This document shows, piece after piece, positions 35,501 through 44,427 of a DNA stretch of 64,000 bases. The stretch comes from Algoriphagus boritolerans DSM 17298 = JCM 18970 (GTDB taxonomy: Bacteria > Bacteroidota > Bacteroidia > Cytophagales > Cyclobacteriaceae), in contig NZ_FNVR01000006.1 of the NCBI RefSeq assembly GCF_900108085.1, forward strand, positions 1 through 64,000, in the 5' to 3' direction. The number at the start of each line of letters is the position of its first letter. Positions within the stretch are counted from its first letter, which is position 1. The notes beneath the pieces are model-generated. The model was given only the letters and a program-made list of their open reading frames with translations. It was not told the origin of the DNA and did not search any database. Both the position numbers and the translations under genes were made by a program.

Positions 35501-36328
35501 AAATCGATTGACGAACTCAAATCCACCCAATCCCAACTGATTCATTCTGAGAAAATGGCTTCGCTGGGAGAACTCACAGCTGGCATTGCACATGAGATTC
35601 AAAACCCGCTGAATTTTGTCAACAACTTCGCCGAAGTGAGTGGGGAGCTCATCGACGAAATGAAAGAAGAACTTGAAAAAGGCAACATGGAAACCGTGGT
35701 AGAAATATCCGATGACCTCAAGGAAAACCTAGCCAAAATCAACCATCACGGAAAACGTGCCGACTCCATCGTAAAAGGCATGCTGGAGCATAGCCGGGGT
35801 AGTACAAGTGAGAAAAAACCGACAGAACTTAATGCCCTTGCCGATGAATTTTTGCGCTTGAGCTATCATGGGTTACGCGCCAAAGACAAAAATTTCTCTG
35901 CTGACTTCGAAACCGATCTTGATCCAAATCTGCCCCTTGTAAACGTGGTAGCCCAAGATGTAGGACGGGTCATTTTGAATTTGATCAACAATGCCTTTTA
36001 CGCCTGTGCTGAACGGAGCCGAAAGTCCTCCGAGAATGGTGCTTCAACTTACAAACCAAAAGTCTCTGTCCTTACTCGATTGGTCGAACTGACTGGTAAT
36101 ACAGGTGGTGTGGAAATATGCATTAAAGACAATGGGAGCGGAATCCCAAAAGCAATCAAGGACAAAATCTTCCAGCCTTTCTTCACCACCAAACCTACCG
36201 GAAGCGGAACAGGACTTGGACTGAGTCTCAGCTATGACATCATCAAGGCACACGGGGGTGATCTTCGGGTCAAAAGCACCGAAGGCGAGGGCACAGAAAT
36301 GATCATCTTTTTACCCATTGAAGCCTAA
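32600..36328 (+). CDS. Propeller-type sensor histidine kinase 2
   Basis: The 1242-aa product starts with a lipoprotein signal (LFFLIVLGFFSC, Cys25) and a Pro-rich spacer (about 30-135). Reg_prop-like repeats follow (for example GSMWISTDRGLTKYDG, GNLWIGLARRIGIMDP, GRIWLGTYRGINIYDP), then Y_Y_Y (about 830-915), a transmembrane helix, coiled coil and kinase core with His998 in SLGELTAGIAHEIQNPLNF. The ATP lid is FFTTKPTGSGTGLGLSL. Its core is the most divergent of the six (GEL for GQL, IQN for IKN, KPTGS for KKGTE). The next kinase gene begins 5 bp after its stop, so they are probably co-transcribed. Confidence 0.9.
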   Translation: MKVSSLFVTSPLNLFFLIVLGFFSCKQDSSVPFPESSFGYEIPKPIPFELPQPKPVNWKSYPPDSIPKGVKFNFNLENLPSKPFSANEFRPLKAPVKTTSFDWNTLDSISFDLDTITRKPFPVKKFLLPPPLITAASVPSVWQGGTSAIVRLGQTEGLLGNKVYAMVTDPFGSMWISTDRGLTKYDGVEFLTYNFFGRAENGTVEIISKLIFDPEGRLIISAMVTGVYRLDITLGLVEHFQTEKGFNRMEYDAQGKLWGVNGGLYLLDLEERYISEINLQSADGMMPGTFGINKDSKGNLWIGLARRIGIMDPAQKSIRFLGAPEGITLQTAYAFSEDQKGNVWVSAFSPGAISIDLQNRTFDQLGPEQGYFGRTAEVLQDEKKRLWIISEDTVRIFDQEKALMKKVITRTVTRDFNFPSPSIIGKDGTIWIGTDKVGILLINPNGMLSDYFTEENGLESNDVWGITEDSKGRIWLGTYRGINIYDPQKERLYLLKFPGGSDVNNFRQIYQIGEDLLFVGMARGFSLIDLKTNTATFYNSQNSLGITTIFTGKKTQDGRIWMGSGSGILVFDPQANTLKNLKQSNGLSSDIVFVIKEDRKGQIWVCSDSGVHLFDSKGESMRTIDKSTGLMTDYTSMLFESSKGEIIIGGDVGFSILDPEQKTITHVSAKSGISPPALYDLNEIKGRIHVGSENGIIVVDRPDEYNSDQLWRFSNYGKSSGLPYNDHNQATSFVSSTGAVWWGAAPILVVNHQDPVIDSLAPEVHIKGMNVMDQNPVFLKPEFYQSRLEESDTLWTSDLSQGWTKATLPEDSSYVALNNILWDSVSSGFHLPIGLKLPYNQNSFNFTFVNQAAQGRDKIVYRYILEGEDEEWSDVSPKPASRIYYNLLPGDYSFRVATRGFNGVWSEPESLSFTILPPWWQTWWAYLLFATLFGGLTYAIVYVRSQYLKKENRILEEKVSHRTEQLKKSIDELKSTQSQLIHSEKMASLGELTAGIAHEIQNPLNFVNNFAEVSGELIDEMKEELEKGNMETVVEISDDLKENLAKINHHGKRADSIVKGMLEHSRGSTSEKKPTELNALADEFLRLSYHGLRAKDKNFSADFETDLDPNLPLVNVVAQDVGRVILNLINNAFYACAERSRKSSENGASTYKPKVSVLTRLVELTGNTGGVEICIKDNGSGIPKAIKDKIFQPFFTTKPTGSGTGLGLSLSYDIIKAHGGDLRVKSTEGEGTEMIIFLPIEA

Positions 36329-36333
36329 TATCC

Positions 36334-39300
36334 ATGGAGTCACAGAAAACCAAACTTGCAGAAGCCAGGAAGACCTACGAAACGTATTGGGACAGCTATA
36401 CCAAAGGAGACTTAGAGACATTTGCCTCCACTTTGGATGATCTATTTGAGATGATCGGCACCTCCGAATCCGAGCGCTGTCATACCAAAGCAGACGGAAT
36501 TGAATTCCTAAAAGCCCAACTACATGAAATAGTGGGAAAAGCGGAGATGAGAAATCGGCAAATTGATGTCGTGCCTGTAGATCATTTGGTACTGATCAAT
36601 GAGCAATGTGATATTTATGTCCTTATAGGAACTGATTGGAATTTTTATTCAAAGATCAGAATATCCACGCTGCTCCGGGAGACCAAGGAGGGTTGGAAAG
36701 TAACCCAACAGCATGGATCGCTTCCTGATATGCGGGTTCAGGAAGGAGAGACGATAGCCTTGGAGAAAATCAGCAAGGAAAACCTCGAACTCCGGGATGC
36801 GATCAAACGACGAACGATCGAGCTAGAAAATAAAAGCCGTGAACTGGAGATCGAAGCTTCATTGGAGCGGGTTAGGGCTGTAGCCTTGGGTATGCAAAAT
36901 CCGGCTGATATCCTTGATATCTGTCAAGTCATGTTTAACGAGTTGAAATCCCTTGGTTTTACAGATTTAAGAAATACAATTATTAATTTCTGGGATGATT
37001 CAAACAATTCGTTGATTGATTATGATTATTCGGATTTTGCAGGTGCTAACAAAGCAAAAATTGCGTATGGCAGCCACCCTATTATTGAACAATTCCAGAA
37101 GAGAATCAGGAAATCCAAAGATTCATTTGCCAAACTGGTGGTTAAAAAGGAGTATTTGGAAAGCTGGAAACAGCGCCGAAGAGACAGTGGGGAATACGAA
37201 GACCCACGCCTGAATGACCTTTCTGAACTTTATTATTACTTCTATTCTATTGGGGTAGGGGCAATAGGAATCTCTACTTTCGGCCCACTTACGAATGTTA
37301 ACCTTGACTTGCTCAAGCGCTTCAGAAATGTTTTTGAGTTTGCCTACCGAAGATATATGGATGTGGCACAAGCAGAAGCCCATGCTCGGGAAAGTGAAAT
37401 TGACCTTGCATTGGAACGAGTCAGAGCGCAGACCATGGCCATGCACAACAGCGAGGATGTGGGGAAATGTGTGGTCAAGATGTTCTCTGAACTTACCGCC
37501 CTTGGGGTGGATGAAGGGACCCGATTTGGGATCGGCATCCTGAACCATGATAATGAAAACAATCAACTTTGGACGGCGCGCAAAACCGGAGAGGAAGTCA
37601 ACATGCATATTGGCAATATCAATATGTCATGGCACCCCATGCTAAAGAAAGCCCGTCAGGCTTGGCTGGAGCAAGTTCCCTACCACCAATATGTGTTGGA
37701 AGGCGAAGATTTGCTTGATTATTATCGCATGCTCAATAATGCTCCTGACTATAAAATTCAGATCCCGATAGAAAAATTACCTGAAAAAGAGATCCAACAC
37801 TGTTTCATTTTCGAGCACGGCTTTTTTTATGCCTTTAGCCCCTATGAATTCCAACCCGAATTGATTCACATTACCAAGCGGGTCAGTGCGCTTTTTGAAC
37901 AAACCTACACGCGCTTTCTTGATTTGCAGAAAGCCGAAGCGCAGGCCCGTGAAGCGCAGATTGAGGCGGCCCTTGAAAGAGTAAGATCAAAAGCGATGTC
38001 CATGCACAGCTCCGAGGATTTGACAGAAACGATCAGGGTTTTTTATAATCAAGTGAGTTTGCTTAATGGTATCCCGCAGCGATGTGGTGTGAGTTTGTTT
38101 GACAAAGAAACCCATAATTCCGAGTTTACTTCCATGTACACCACAAAAGAGGGAAAGGCTGTTGAGATTATTGCTACATTAAAGTTAGTAGGGCATCCTA
38201 TTCTTGAAAATATGTACGAGTATTGGTTATTGCAAAAGGAATATCATCCCATTTTGAGAGGTCAGGAAATAAGGGAGTATTATCAATTTATAAAGCCACA
38301 GGTTGCATACCCCGAAGTTTCAAATGATGAGGTTCAATACGGCTATTACTTTTTTTTCAGGGAAGGTACAATTTATGCATGGACGGAGGTAGGATTGACG
38401 GAAAGTGAATTACAGATATATCGCAAATTCACTACCGTTTTAAGCTTGACTTATAAACGGTATAACGATTTAAAGTTAGCCGAAGCGCAGGCAAAGGAAG
38501 CGAAGATTGAAGCAGCGTTGGAGCGTGTCCGGAGCAAAAGTTTAGCAATGCATAAAAGTACGGAACTACACGAAGTGGTCAATACTTTATATGGAGAATT
38601 CATGCATCTGGAGATCAATTTTAATGTGGTGGGAATCCAATTGCTCAAAGACAGAACAAAGGACCTGCACCTTTGGATCAGTACGGCAGATGGGTTGTAC
38701 GATAATGTAATTCATTGGCCTTATGTGAATATGCGCAACTTCAACGAAATGTATGCCGCTTCCTCCACACAATCGCCTTTAACTATTACCCTTAATGAAG
38801 AAGAAACCCGGGCTTTTTTTGAAGAATATTTTAAGTTGCCCGAAGTGCCGCAGGGAAGAAAGGAAGCCACTAAGGCTGTACGGCTTATTGATGTTATGGG
38901 CTTTTACCAAAAAAATACCGGGATATTCCTGATGCGCTATACGGAAGGGGTCTATTCCGGTTATGAGAAAGATATTATCCAGCGATTTTCAAAAGTTTTC
39001 GAACAGGCATATACCCGTTTTCTTGACCTGCAAAAAGCCGAAGCACAGGCATTGGAAGTTATCAAGCGGGCATCGGTGGACAGGGTGCGGGCAGAAATCG
39101 CTTCGATGCGCACCACAAGCGACCTGGAACGGATACAACCCCTGATCTGGAATGAATTGAATATTCTTGGCGTGCCCTTTATTCGTTGCGGGGTTTTTAT
39201 TATGGATGAAGCCAAGCAAGAAGTGCAGGCCTTTCTTTCTACGCCCGATGGAAAATCCATTGCTGCCTTTCACTTGCCTTATCATTCCACCGAACAATCC

Positions 39301-40458
39301 AGGCAGATCGTTGCGCATTGGCAGCAAAAGAAAATATTCAGGGACCATATGGATGAAGCAGCCTTTGCCGAATACACCCAAAACCTGGTGCAGCAAGGCG
39401 CCGTGGCAAGCGATGAAAAATATGTAACAGAAAACCGACCCACTGACCTTTACCTGCACTTTCTTCCCTTTTTGCAGGGCATGTTGTATGTAGGCAACGA
39501 TGCCCCATTAAAGGATGAAGCGCTGCAATTGGTGCAAAATCTTGCCGATGCATTCTCTACCGCCTACGCCCGCTATGAGGACTTTAATAGGCTGGAAATA
39601 GCCAAAGCGGAGGTAGAAGCCGCCATGAGCAAACTAAAAGCTACCCAAAGCCAACTCGTACAGCAGGAAAAACTGGCAAGCCTTGGACAGCTCACTGCCG
39701 GCATTGCCCATGAGATCAAAAACCCACTGAATTTTGTGAATAACTTCTCTGAGGTGTCCATGGAGCTTGTGGATGAGGTCATTGAAGAAAGAGCTAAGAG
39801 CCAAGAAGCAAAAGACGAGAGTTTGGTGGATGAGATCTTAGCCGACATTAAATCAAATCTTAAAAAAGTGCATGAGCATGGCAGCCGGGCAAACAGCATC
39901 GTGAGCTCCATGCTACAGCACTCCCGAGGCGGTTCCGGCAAGATGGAAGCCGCCGACCTCAATTCCCTAATCAGGGAATATGTCAACTTAAGTTTCCACG
40001 GAATGCGGGCAGGAAAGAATCCGATCGATGTGGATATAATCTTGGACTTAGACCCTGAAGTAAAGGAAGTGCCCCTGATCAAGGAGGATTTTTCCCGGGT
40101 AGTGATCAATTTGTGTAATAATGCCTTTGATGCGATGCGGAGTAAGATGTACCAAGTACAAAGCACCAAGTACGAAGTAGAGGTGGGAAAAGACATAGAC
40201 TACTTGCCGAAATTGAAAGTGATAACAAGCTTGGAGAAAGGACAAGTTCTAATAGCTGTTCAGGACAATGGCCCCGGCATCCCGGACGAAATCAAAGATA
40301 AAATCCTACAGCCTTTTTTCACAACAAAGAAAGGCACGGAAGGAACTGGACTTGGGCTGAGTATTACCCATGATATTATAAAGGCGCATGGGGGTGAGAT
40401 CAAAGTAGAATCTAGGGCATGCGAGTTTACTATTTTCGAAATTTTATTACCTGTCTAA
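36334..40458 (+). CDS. Soluble histidine kinase with NTF2-like domain and five tandem sensory modules
   Basis: The 1374-aa product has no signal peptide or transmembrane helix. Residues 1 to about 140 look like an NTF2/SnoaL-like fold (ARKTYETYWDSYTKGDLETF; WKVTQQHGSLPD). Then come five modules of about 180-190 residues, each opened by a helix with the LERVR motif: near 171 (SLERVRAVALGMQ), 350 (ALERVRAQTMAMHNSED), 538 (ALERVRSKAMSMHSSED), 719 (ALERVRSKSLAMHKSTE) and 905 (SVDRVRAEIASMRTTSD). These are probably GAF-like. The kinase core has His1126 in SLGQLTAGIAHEIKNPLNF and lid FFTTKKGTEGTGLGLSI. A stand-alone receiver follows 20 bp downstream. The ligand is unknown. Confidence 0.85.
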   Translation: MESQKTKLAEARKTYETYWDSYTKGDLETFASTLDDLFEMIGTSESERCHTKADGIEFLKAQLHEIVGKAEMRNRQIDVVPVDHLVLINEQCDIYVLIGTDWNFYSKIRISTLLRETKEGWKVTQQHGSLPDMRVQEGETIALEKISKENLELRDAIKRRTIELENKSRELEIEASLERVRAVALGMQNPADILDICQVMFNELKSLGFTDLRNTIINFWDDSNNSLIDYDYSDFAGANKAKIAYGSHPIIEQFQKRIRKSKDSFAKLVVKKEYLESWKQRRRDSGEYEDPRLNDLSELYYYFYSIGVGAIGISTFGPLTNVNLDLLKRFRNVFEFAYRRYMDVAQAEAHARESEIDLALERVRAQTMAMHNSEDVGKCVVKMFSELTALGVDEGTRFGIGILNHDNENNQLWTARKTGEEVNMHIGNINMSWHPMLKKARQAWLEQVPYHQYVLEGEDLLDYYRMLNNAPDYKIQIPIEKLPEKEIQHCFIFEHGFFYAFSPYEFQPELIHITKRVSALFEQTYTRFLDLQKAEAQAREAQIEAALERVRSKAMSMHSSEDLTETIRVFYNQVSLLNGIPQRCGVSLFDKETHNSEFTSMYTTKEGKAVEIIATLKLVGHPILENMYEYWLLQKEYHPILRGQEIREYYQFIKPQVAYPEVSNDEVQYGYYFFFREGTIYAWTEVGLTESELQIYRKFTTVLSLTYKRYNDLKLAEAQAKEAKIEAALERVRSKSLAMHKSTELHEVVNTLYGEFMHLEINFNVVGIQLLKDRTKDLHLWISTADGLYDNVIHWPYVNMRNFNEMYAASSTQSPLTITLNEEETRAFFEEYFKLPEVPQGRKEATKAVRLIDVMGFYQKNTGIFLMRYTEGVYSGYEKDIIQRFSKVFEQAYTRFLDLQKAEAQALEVIKRASVDRVRAEIASMRTTSDLERIQPLIWNELNILGVPFIRCGVFIMDEAKQEVQAFLSTPDGKSIAAFHLPYHSTEQSRQIVAHWQQKKIFRDHMDEAAFAEYTQNLVQQGAVASDEKYVTENRPTDLYLHFLPFLQGMLYVGNDAPLKDEALQLVQNLADAFSTAYARYEDFNRLEIAKAEVEAAMSKLKATQSQLVQQEKLASLGQLTAGIAHEIKNPLNFVNNFSEVSMELVDEVIEERAKSQEAKDESLVDEILADIKSNLKKVHEHGSRANSIVSSMLQHSRGGSGKMEAADLNSLIREYVNLSFHGMRAGKNPIDVDIILDLDPEVKEVPLIKEDFSRVVINLCNNAFDAMRSKMYQVQSTKYEVEVGKDIDYLPKLKVITSLEKGQVLIAVQDNGPGIPDEIKDKILQPFFTTKKGTEGTGLGLSITHDIIKAHGGEIKVESRACEFTIFEILLPV

Positions 40459-40478
40459 AATCACTTAACTTTTACCCT

Positions 40479-40862
40479 ATGAAAATATTAATCGTCGACG
40501 ACGAACGCGATGTGGAAGATCTCTTTCGTCAAAAACTGCGGAAAGAAATCCGAAGTGGAATGTTGGAATTGGAGTTTGCTTTTTCAGGAAAAGAGGCACT
40601 GGATATCTTAGCAAGCGAAAATCCACCAAAAGTCGTCTATGTATTTTCAGACATCAATATGCCCGGAATGAGTGGGCTGGAAATGCTGGAAATCATCAAA
40701 GAAAGATTTCCCCAGATTCAGGTTTCAATGATCTCCGCCTATGGCGATGAAGCCAATTACAAGAAAGCAATGGACTCCGGAGCCAAGGAGTTCTACACCA
40801 AGCCTGTTAATTTTGAAAATTTGAAGAAGGAAATTGCTTCTTTATCCACCTCAACCTTCTGA
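40479..40862 (+). CDS. Stand-alone response regulator receiver 1
   Basis: The 127-aa protein is a receiver domain only: acidic pair in ILIVDDERDVEDLF, phospho-acceptor Asp58 in YVFSDINMPGMSG, switch Ser/Thr region SMISAYGD and Lys in YTKPVNF. No output domain is present. The start is set at MKILIVDD (40479); an in-frame upstream ATG (40419) lies within the kinase gene. It is closely similar to receivers 2 and 3 in the same cluster and probably takes phosphate from the preceding kinase, acting by protein contact or as a phosphorelay intermediate. Confidence 0.92.
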   Translation: MKILIVDDERDVEDLFRQKLRKEIRSGMLELEFAFSGKEALDILASENPPKVVYVFSDINMPGMSGLEMLEIIKERFPQIQVSMISAYGDEANYKKAMDSGAKEFYTKPVNFENLKKEIASLSTSTF

Positions 40863-40919
40863 CAGAATTCTGACCTAACCCAAGTACTTTTAAGCTAAAG
40901 AAGATACCAGCCCTCCACT

Positions 40920-42299
40920 ATGATTCTGATCAATATCATTTCACTTTTCCTTCTTTATTACCTCAAGAAGAGCAGTGGGCCGGAAGGATTCCCTGTTCAT
41001 CTCAATCGGTATTTCAACTATGGAATGGTCGCGTCCGGGATCTTCATTGTCCTCGGCGCAACGCAACTTCCGCCTGAGTTTCTTTTTGAGTTGCTCTCCT
41101 TTGCGCTCGTTGGAGCCATAATTTACCTCATTTTAAATACCCCCGAGCTCGAGTATCAGAAAACATTGGCCATCACCCCGCTGCCTATCATTGGGGTGCA
41201 GCTATTGGAATATTTAATCGAAACGATTAGCCCATCTATCTACGATATACTTGAAAATTACCTTGATGCGGCAGGATTTTTTGCATTGATCTGGGCAGTC
41301 ACCATGTGGCTGAATCACAGAAAGCAGATGAAGGAGCTGGAGATCGAACGGATTTTTCTAAAAGAACAGGAACGACAGCTCAAAGCAACAGCGGAACAAA
41401 AAAACCAATTGGAAGCATTGGTAGCAGAGCGAACTTCCGAGATACTCAAACAAAAAGAAGAGCTCCAAAAAGCCTTAAATCATCTCCAATCCACCCAATC
41501 CCAACTCATCCAACAGGAAAAGCTCGCCTCCCTCGGTCAACTCACTGCCGGCATTGCCCACGAGATCAAGAACCCGCTGAATTTTGTGAATAACTTCTCG
41601 GAACTCAGCGTGGATTTTCTCGAAGAAATCGGTGAAGAAATGGCAAAAATCTCCGACAGCCCAGAAAAAGAAAACATCCTCGAACTTCTGGAAGATGTCA
41701 AATCCAACCTGGTGAAAATCCGACACCATGGCTCCCGAGCCGACAGTATCGTACGCTCCATGCTGATGCATTCCCGCGGAGGAACGGGCAGCATGGAACC
41801 AACAGATCTTAATGCACTGATCCGTGAATATGCCAACCTTGCATTTCACGGAATGCGGGCCAATCCCAAGCCCATCAATGTGGATATCAAGCTGGACTTC
41901 GATGAAAAGCTCCCCCAAATCAAGCTCAATGGGGAAGATTTCAGTCGGGTAATTTTGAATTTGGTCAAGAATTCCTTTGATGCGATGCGAGATAAAATCT
42001 CGGCCCTGGGAAATGAATACAAAGCCAAAGTAGAAATCAGAACCAAAGACCTGGGGGATCAGATTCTGATCGAAGTAGAGGACAACGGCCCTGGAGTACC
42101 GGATGAGATCAGGGATAAGCTATTGATGCCATTTTTTACCACCAAAAAGGGCACCGAAGGTACCGGACTTGGCCTGAGTATCACCCATGATATCATCAAG
42201 TCCCACGAAGGGAAATTGGAAATCGAATCTAAGGTGGGAGAATTTACCCGATTCAGTATCCTCCTCCCTAAAATAAAATCAACCGAAAAATCAAGCTAG
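40920..42299 (+). CDS. Membrane histidine kinase with multi-helix N-terminus
   Basis: The 459-aa product starts with about four hydrophobic helices (MILINIISLFLLYYL, YGMVASGIFIVLGA, LLSFALVGAIIYLIL, AAGFFALIWAVTMWL), a coiled coil (about 135-200, KEQERQLKATAEQKNQLEAL) and then the kinase core: His214 in SLGQLTAGIAHEIKNPLNF, N box NLVKNSFDAMRD, DNGPGVP and FFTTKKGTEGTGLGLSI. There is no recognisable periplasmic sensor domain, so it may sense the membrane or a membrane partner. It lies between receiver 1 and the cNMP-patatin gene. Confidence 0.9.
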   Translation: MILINIISLFLLYYLKKSSGPEGFPVHLNRYFNYGMVASGIFIVLGATQLPPEFLFELLSFALVGAIIYLILNTPELEYQKTLAITPLPIIGVQLLEYLIETISPSIYDILENYLDAAGFFALIWAVTMWLNHRKQMKELEIERIFLKEQERQLKATAEQKNQLEALVAERTSEILKQKEELQKALNHLQSTQSQLIQQEKLASLGQLTAGIAHEIKNPLNFVNNFSELSVDFLEEIGEEMAKISDSPEKENILELLEDVKSNLVKIRHHGSRADSIVRSMLMHSRGGTGSMEPTDLNALIREYANLAFHGMRANPKPINVDIKLDFDEKLPQIKLNGEDFSRVILNLVKNSFDAMRDKISALGNEYKAKVEIRTKDLGDQILIEVEDNGPGVPDEIRDKLLMPFFTTKKGTEGTGLGLSITHDIIKSHEGKLEIESKVGEFTRFSILLPKIKSTEKSS

Positions 42300-42545
42300 G
42301 TAAGCTGGGCTGGCAAAGTAGCGCTGCTTTTCCTCTCCTACTTTTTAGAATAAATCACAGGCTGAAAATTATACCCATTTCAATCTCCCGCTTCTTTTAC
42401 TGTAGTGCTTCGATCCACGGATTTTCCTGAGGATGACCATTTTTCTACAAAGGTAAATTTGCCTCAATTCAATTAATTCTTACTTTAGACTAACTTTTAC
42501 TCCAAATAATGCTGCGTTTACTTTAACTCTTAATTTAGATCCAAA

Positions 42546-44324
42546 TTGAACCCAAATCTTAAGAAAAACGCCCATAACAGAAAGATCCTACTTCAGCTTT
42601 TCGGTGAACTTGAAGATGATTTACTTACTCAAATACTTGAAAATGGAAAGATCCTTGACCTTGAGACAGGAGAATTCCTGTTTCATCAGGGTGATCGGGA
42701 TAATTCACTATTTATCGTAATTTCAGGTAGATTCAGAGCCCTGGCACGGCAAGAGGACGGTTCACTTCACGCATTGGGCGATATCGGAGAGGGTGAACCG
42801 ATCGGAGAATTTGCCCTCTTTATGGCCGAACCCAGATCAGCTTCTGTAGTGGCTATTCGAAAATCCATTGTTTTGCAAATCAATGAAAGTCAATATTTGG
42901 AGATTGTCTCCAAGCATCCGGCATTCTCAAGCAAACTGACCCGATTTGTGGTCAACCGACTCCGTCGAAATGCACTTCAGCAACATCTGGAGACCTCTGC
43001 CAAAAATATAGCGGTCATCAACCTCCAATCAGAAAATGACATCTCGGACTATACGGAAGCGGTCAAAAAAGAATTTGAATCGCTGAATTTAAGCATCCAA
43101 ATCCTTGATCATGACTCGCATGCACACCTGGAAATACAGGAAATGTATGACACTTTGGAGGAGCATACAGGTTTAAATTTTCTGGTTTGCAGCGACGCTG
43201 ATTTAGAATGGTCCAGACAATGCATCATCTACGCAGATTTGGTTGTGGTTGCTACTGATTTTTATGCCGATAGCAAAATTTATGAGATCGAAAATCACCT
43301 GGATCTCTATTCTCAAAATATACTTAACAAGAAAATCTACTTGCTGCTCTTCCATCCGGAGGAGGCGAAGTTTCCTGAAAATACGAGGCGCTGGTTTGAA
43401 GCTCGAAAAATCGACCTCCATATCCATTCCCGAAAAAACCACGCTCCGGATATCAGGCGGTTTGCCAGGATTCTTTCAAACAAAGCCATAGGACTGGTGC
43501 TAGGTGGAGGGGGGGCCAAAGGCTTTGCCCATTTGGGAGCAATCAAAGCTTTGTATGAAGAAGGGGTGGAAATCGACTTTCTGGGAGGTACCAGCGCCGG
43601 GGCACTCTATGGATTGACTGCCGCTTATTGTGATTTTGATAAAAATAAAATTGACTACTACAGCAAAGATTCTGCTCAAAGCAAGCTGACGACCAATGAC
43701 TTCACCATACCCTTAGTCTCCTTTATGTCAGGTAAAAAAATGAGCAATTACCTCAAAAAAATGATGGGAGATACCCACCTGGAAGACTTTTGGGTGGGTA
43801 GTTATTGTGTTTCGACCAACTATTCCAATGCGACCTCGCAGGTTCATGACCGGGGTCTCGCGTGGAAACAGATCGAAGCCAGCATAGCCATTCCAGGTAT
43901 CTATCCTCCGGTGGTAATCGACCATCAGCTCCACGTGGACGGAGGCGTCGTAGACAACCTACCCATCGAAACCATGTATAATTACCCGGTGAGTCATATC
44001 ATCGCCATTTCTCTCACTCAGCTTAAATCTCAGCCGGTTGACTTTGATGAAACCCCAAGCTCAGCCAGTATACTTTGGGATAAAATCACCGGAAAGAAAA
44101 AATTCAGACTTCCCGGTATCACTTCAATTCTGGTTAATTCACTCACCCTCAACAGTCGTCAAAAACAGGAAATGACCAAATCCGGCGTAGCAATTTATTT
44201 GGAAATGGAACTGAAGGGAATCGGCATGATGGATGATACCAAATGGAAGCAAATCGTCCAAAAAGGTCACGATCAGATGAAAGAAGCCTTACACAGAGTT
44301 CCTGAAAATGAGCGATTTTGGTGA
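42546..44324 (+). CDS. Cyclic-nucleotide-binding patatin-like phospholipase
   Basis: The 592-aa product starts with TTG (42546); no in-frame ATG fits the N-terminal domain. Residues about 15-140 form a cNMP-binding domain with phosphate-binding cassette GEFALF...PRSAS (Glu88, Arg97, Ser98, matching the cAMP-contacting Glu-Arg-Ser of CRP). A middle region (about 160-310) resembles that of NTE/RssA-type proteins. The patatin domain has the oxyanion GLVLGGGGAKGFAHLG (from 316), nucleophile Ser350 in GGTSAGAL and catalytic Asp465 in DGGVVDN, so Ser-Asp lipase activity is expected. It resembles bacterial neuropathy-target-esterase homologues. Its place among kinases and a receiver-cyclase suggests cAMP control. 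Confidence 0.9.
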   Translation: MNPNLKKNAHNRKILLQLFGELEDDLLTQILENGKILDLETGEFLFHQGDRDNSLFIVISGRFRALARQEDGSLHALGDIGEGEPIGEFALFMAEPRSASVVAIRKSIVLQINESQYLEIVSKHPAFSSKLTRFVVNRLRRNALQQHLETSAKNIAVINLQSENDISDYTEAVKKEFESLNLSIQILDHDSHAHLEIQEMYDTLEEHTGLNFLVCSDADLEWSRQCIIYADLVVVATDFYADSKIYEIENHLDLYSQNILNKKIYLLLFHPEEAKFPENTRRWFEARKIDLHIHSRKNHAPDIRRFARILSNKAIGLVLGGGGAKGFAHLGAIKALYEEGVEIDFLGGTSAGALYGLTAAYCDFDKNKIDYYSKDSAQSKLTTNDFTIPLVSFMSGKKMSNYLKKMMGDTHLEDFWVGSYCVSTNYSNATSQVHDRGLAWKQIEASIAIPGIYPPVVIDHQLHVDGGVVDNLPIETMYNYPVSHIIAISLTQLKSQPVDFDETPSSASILWDKITGKKKFRLPGITSILVNSLTLNSRQKQEMTKSGVAIYLEMELKGIGMMDDTKWKQIVQKGHDQMKEALHRVPENERFW

Positions 44325-44427
44325 TCCTTCAAAAAGATTTTGTCTGTGACTCAGTTTTTTTGATTAGTACCACATTTTTAAGAACTTTTTACTATTTTCA
44401 AGAAATAGTCCAACCAATATCATTTTT

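Noticed and set aside
42300..42545. Gap before the patatin gene searched for an extra gene or hairpin
   Set aside because: AT-rich and without a coding frame, a strong hairpin or a clear promoter match; the same holds for 32323-32599 and 50873-51034.
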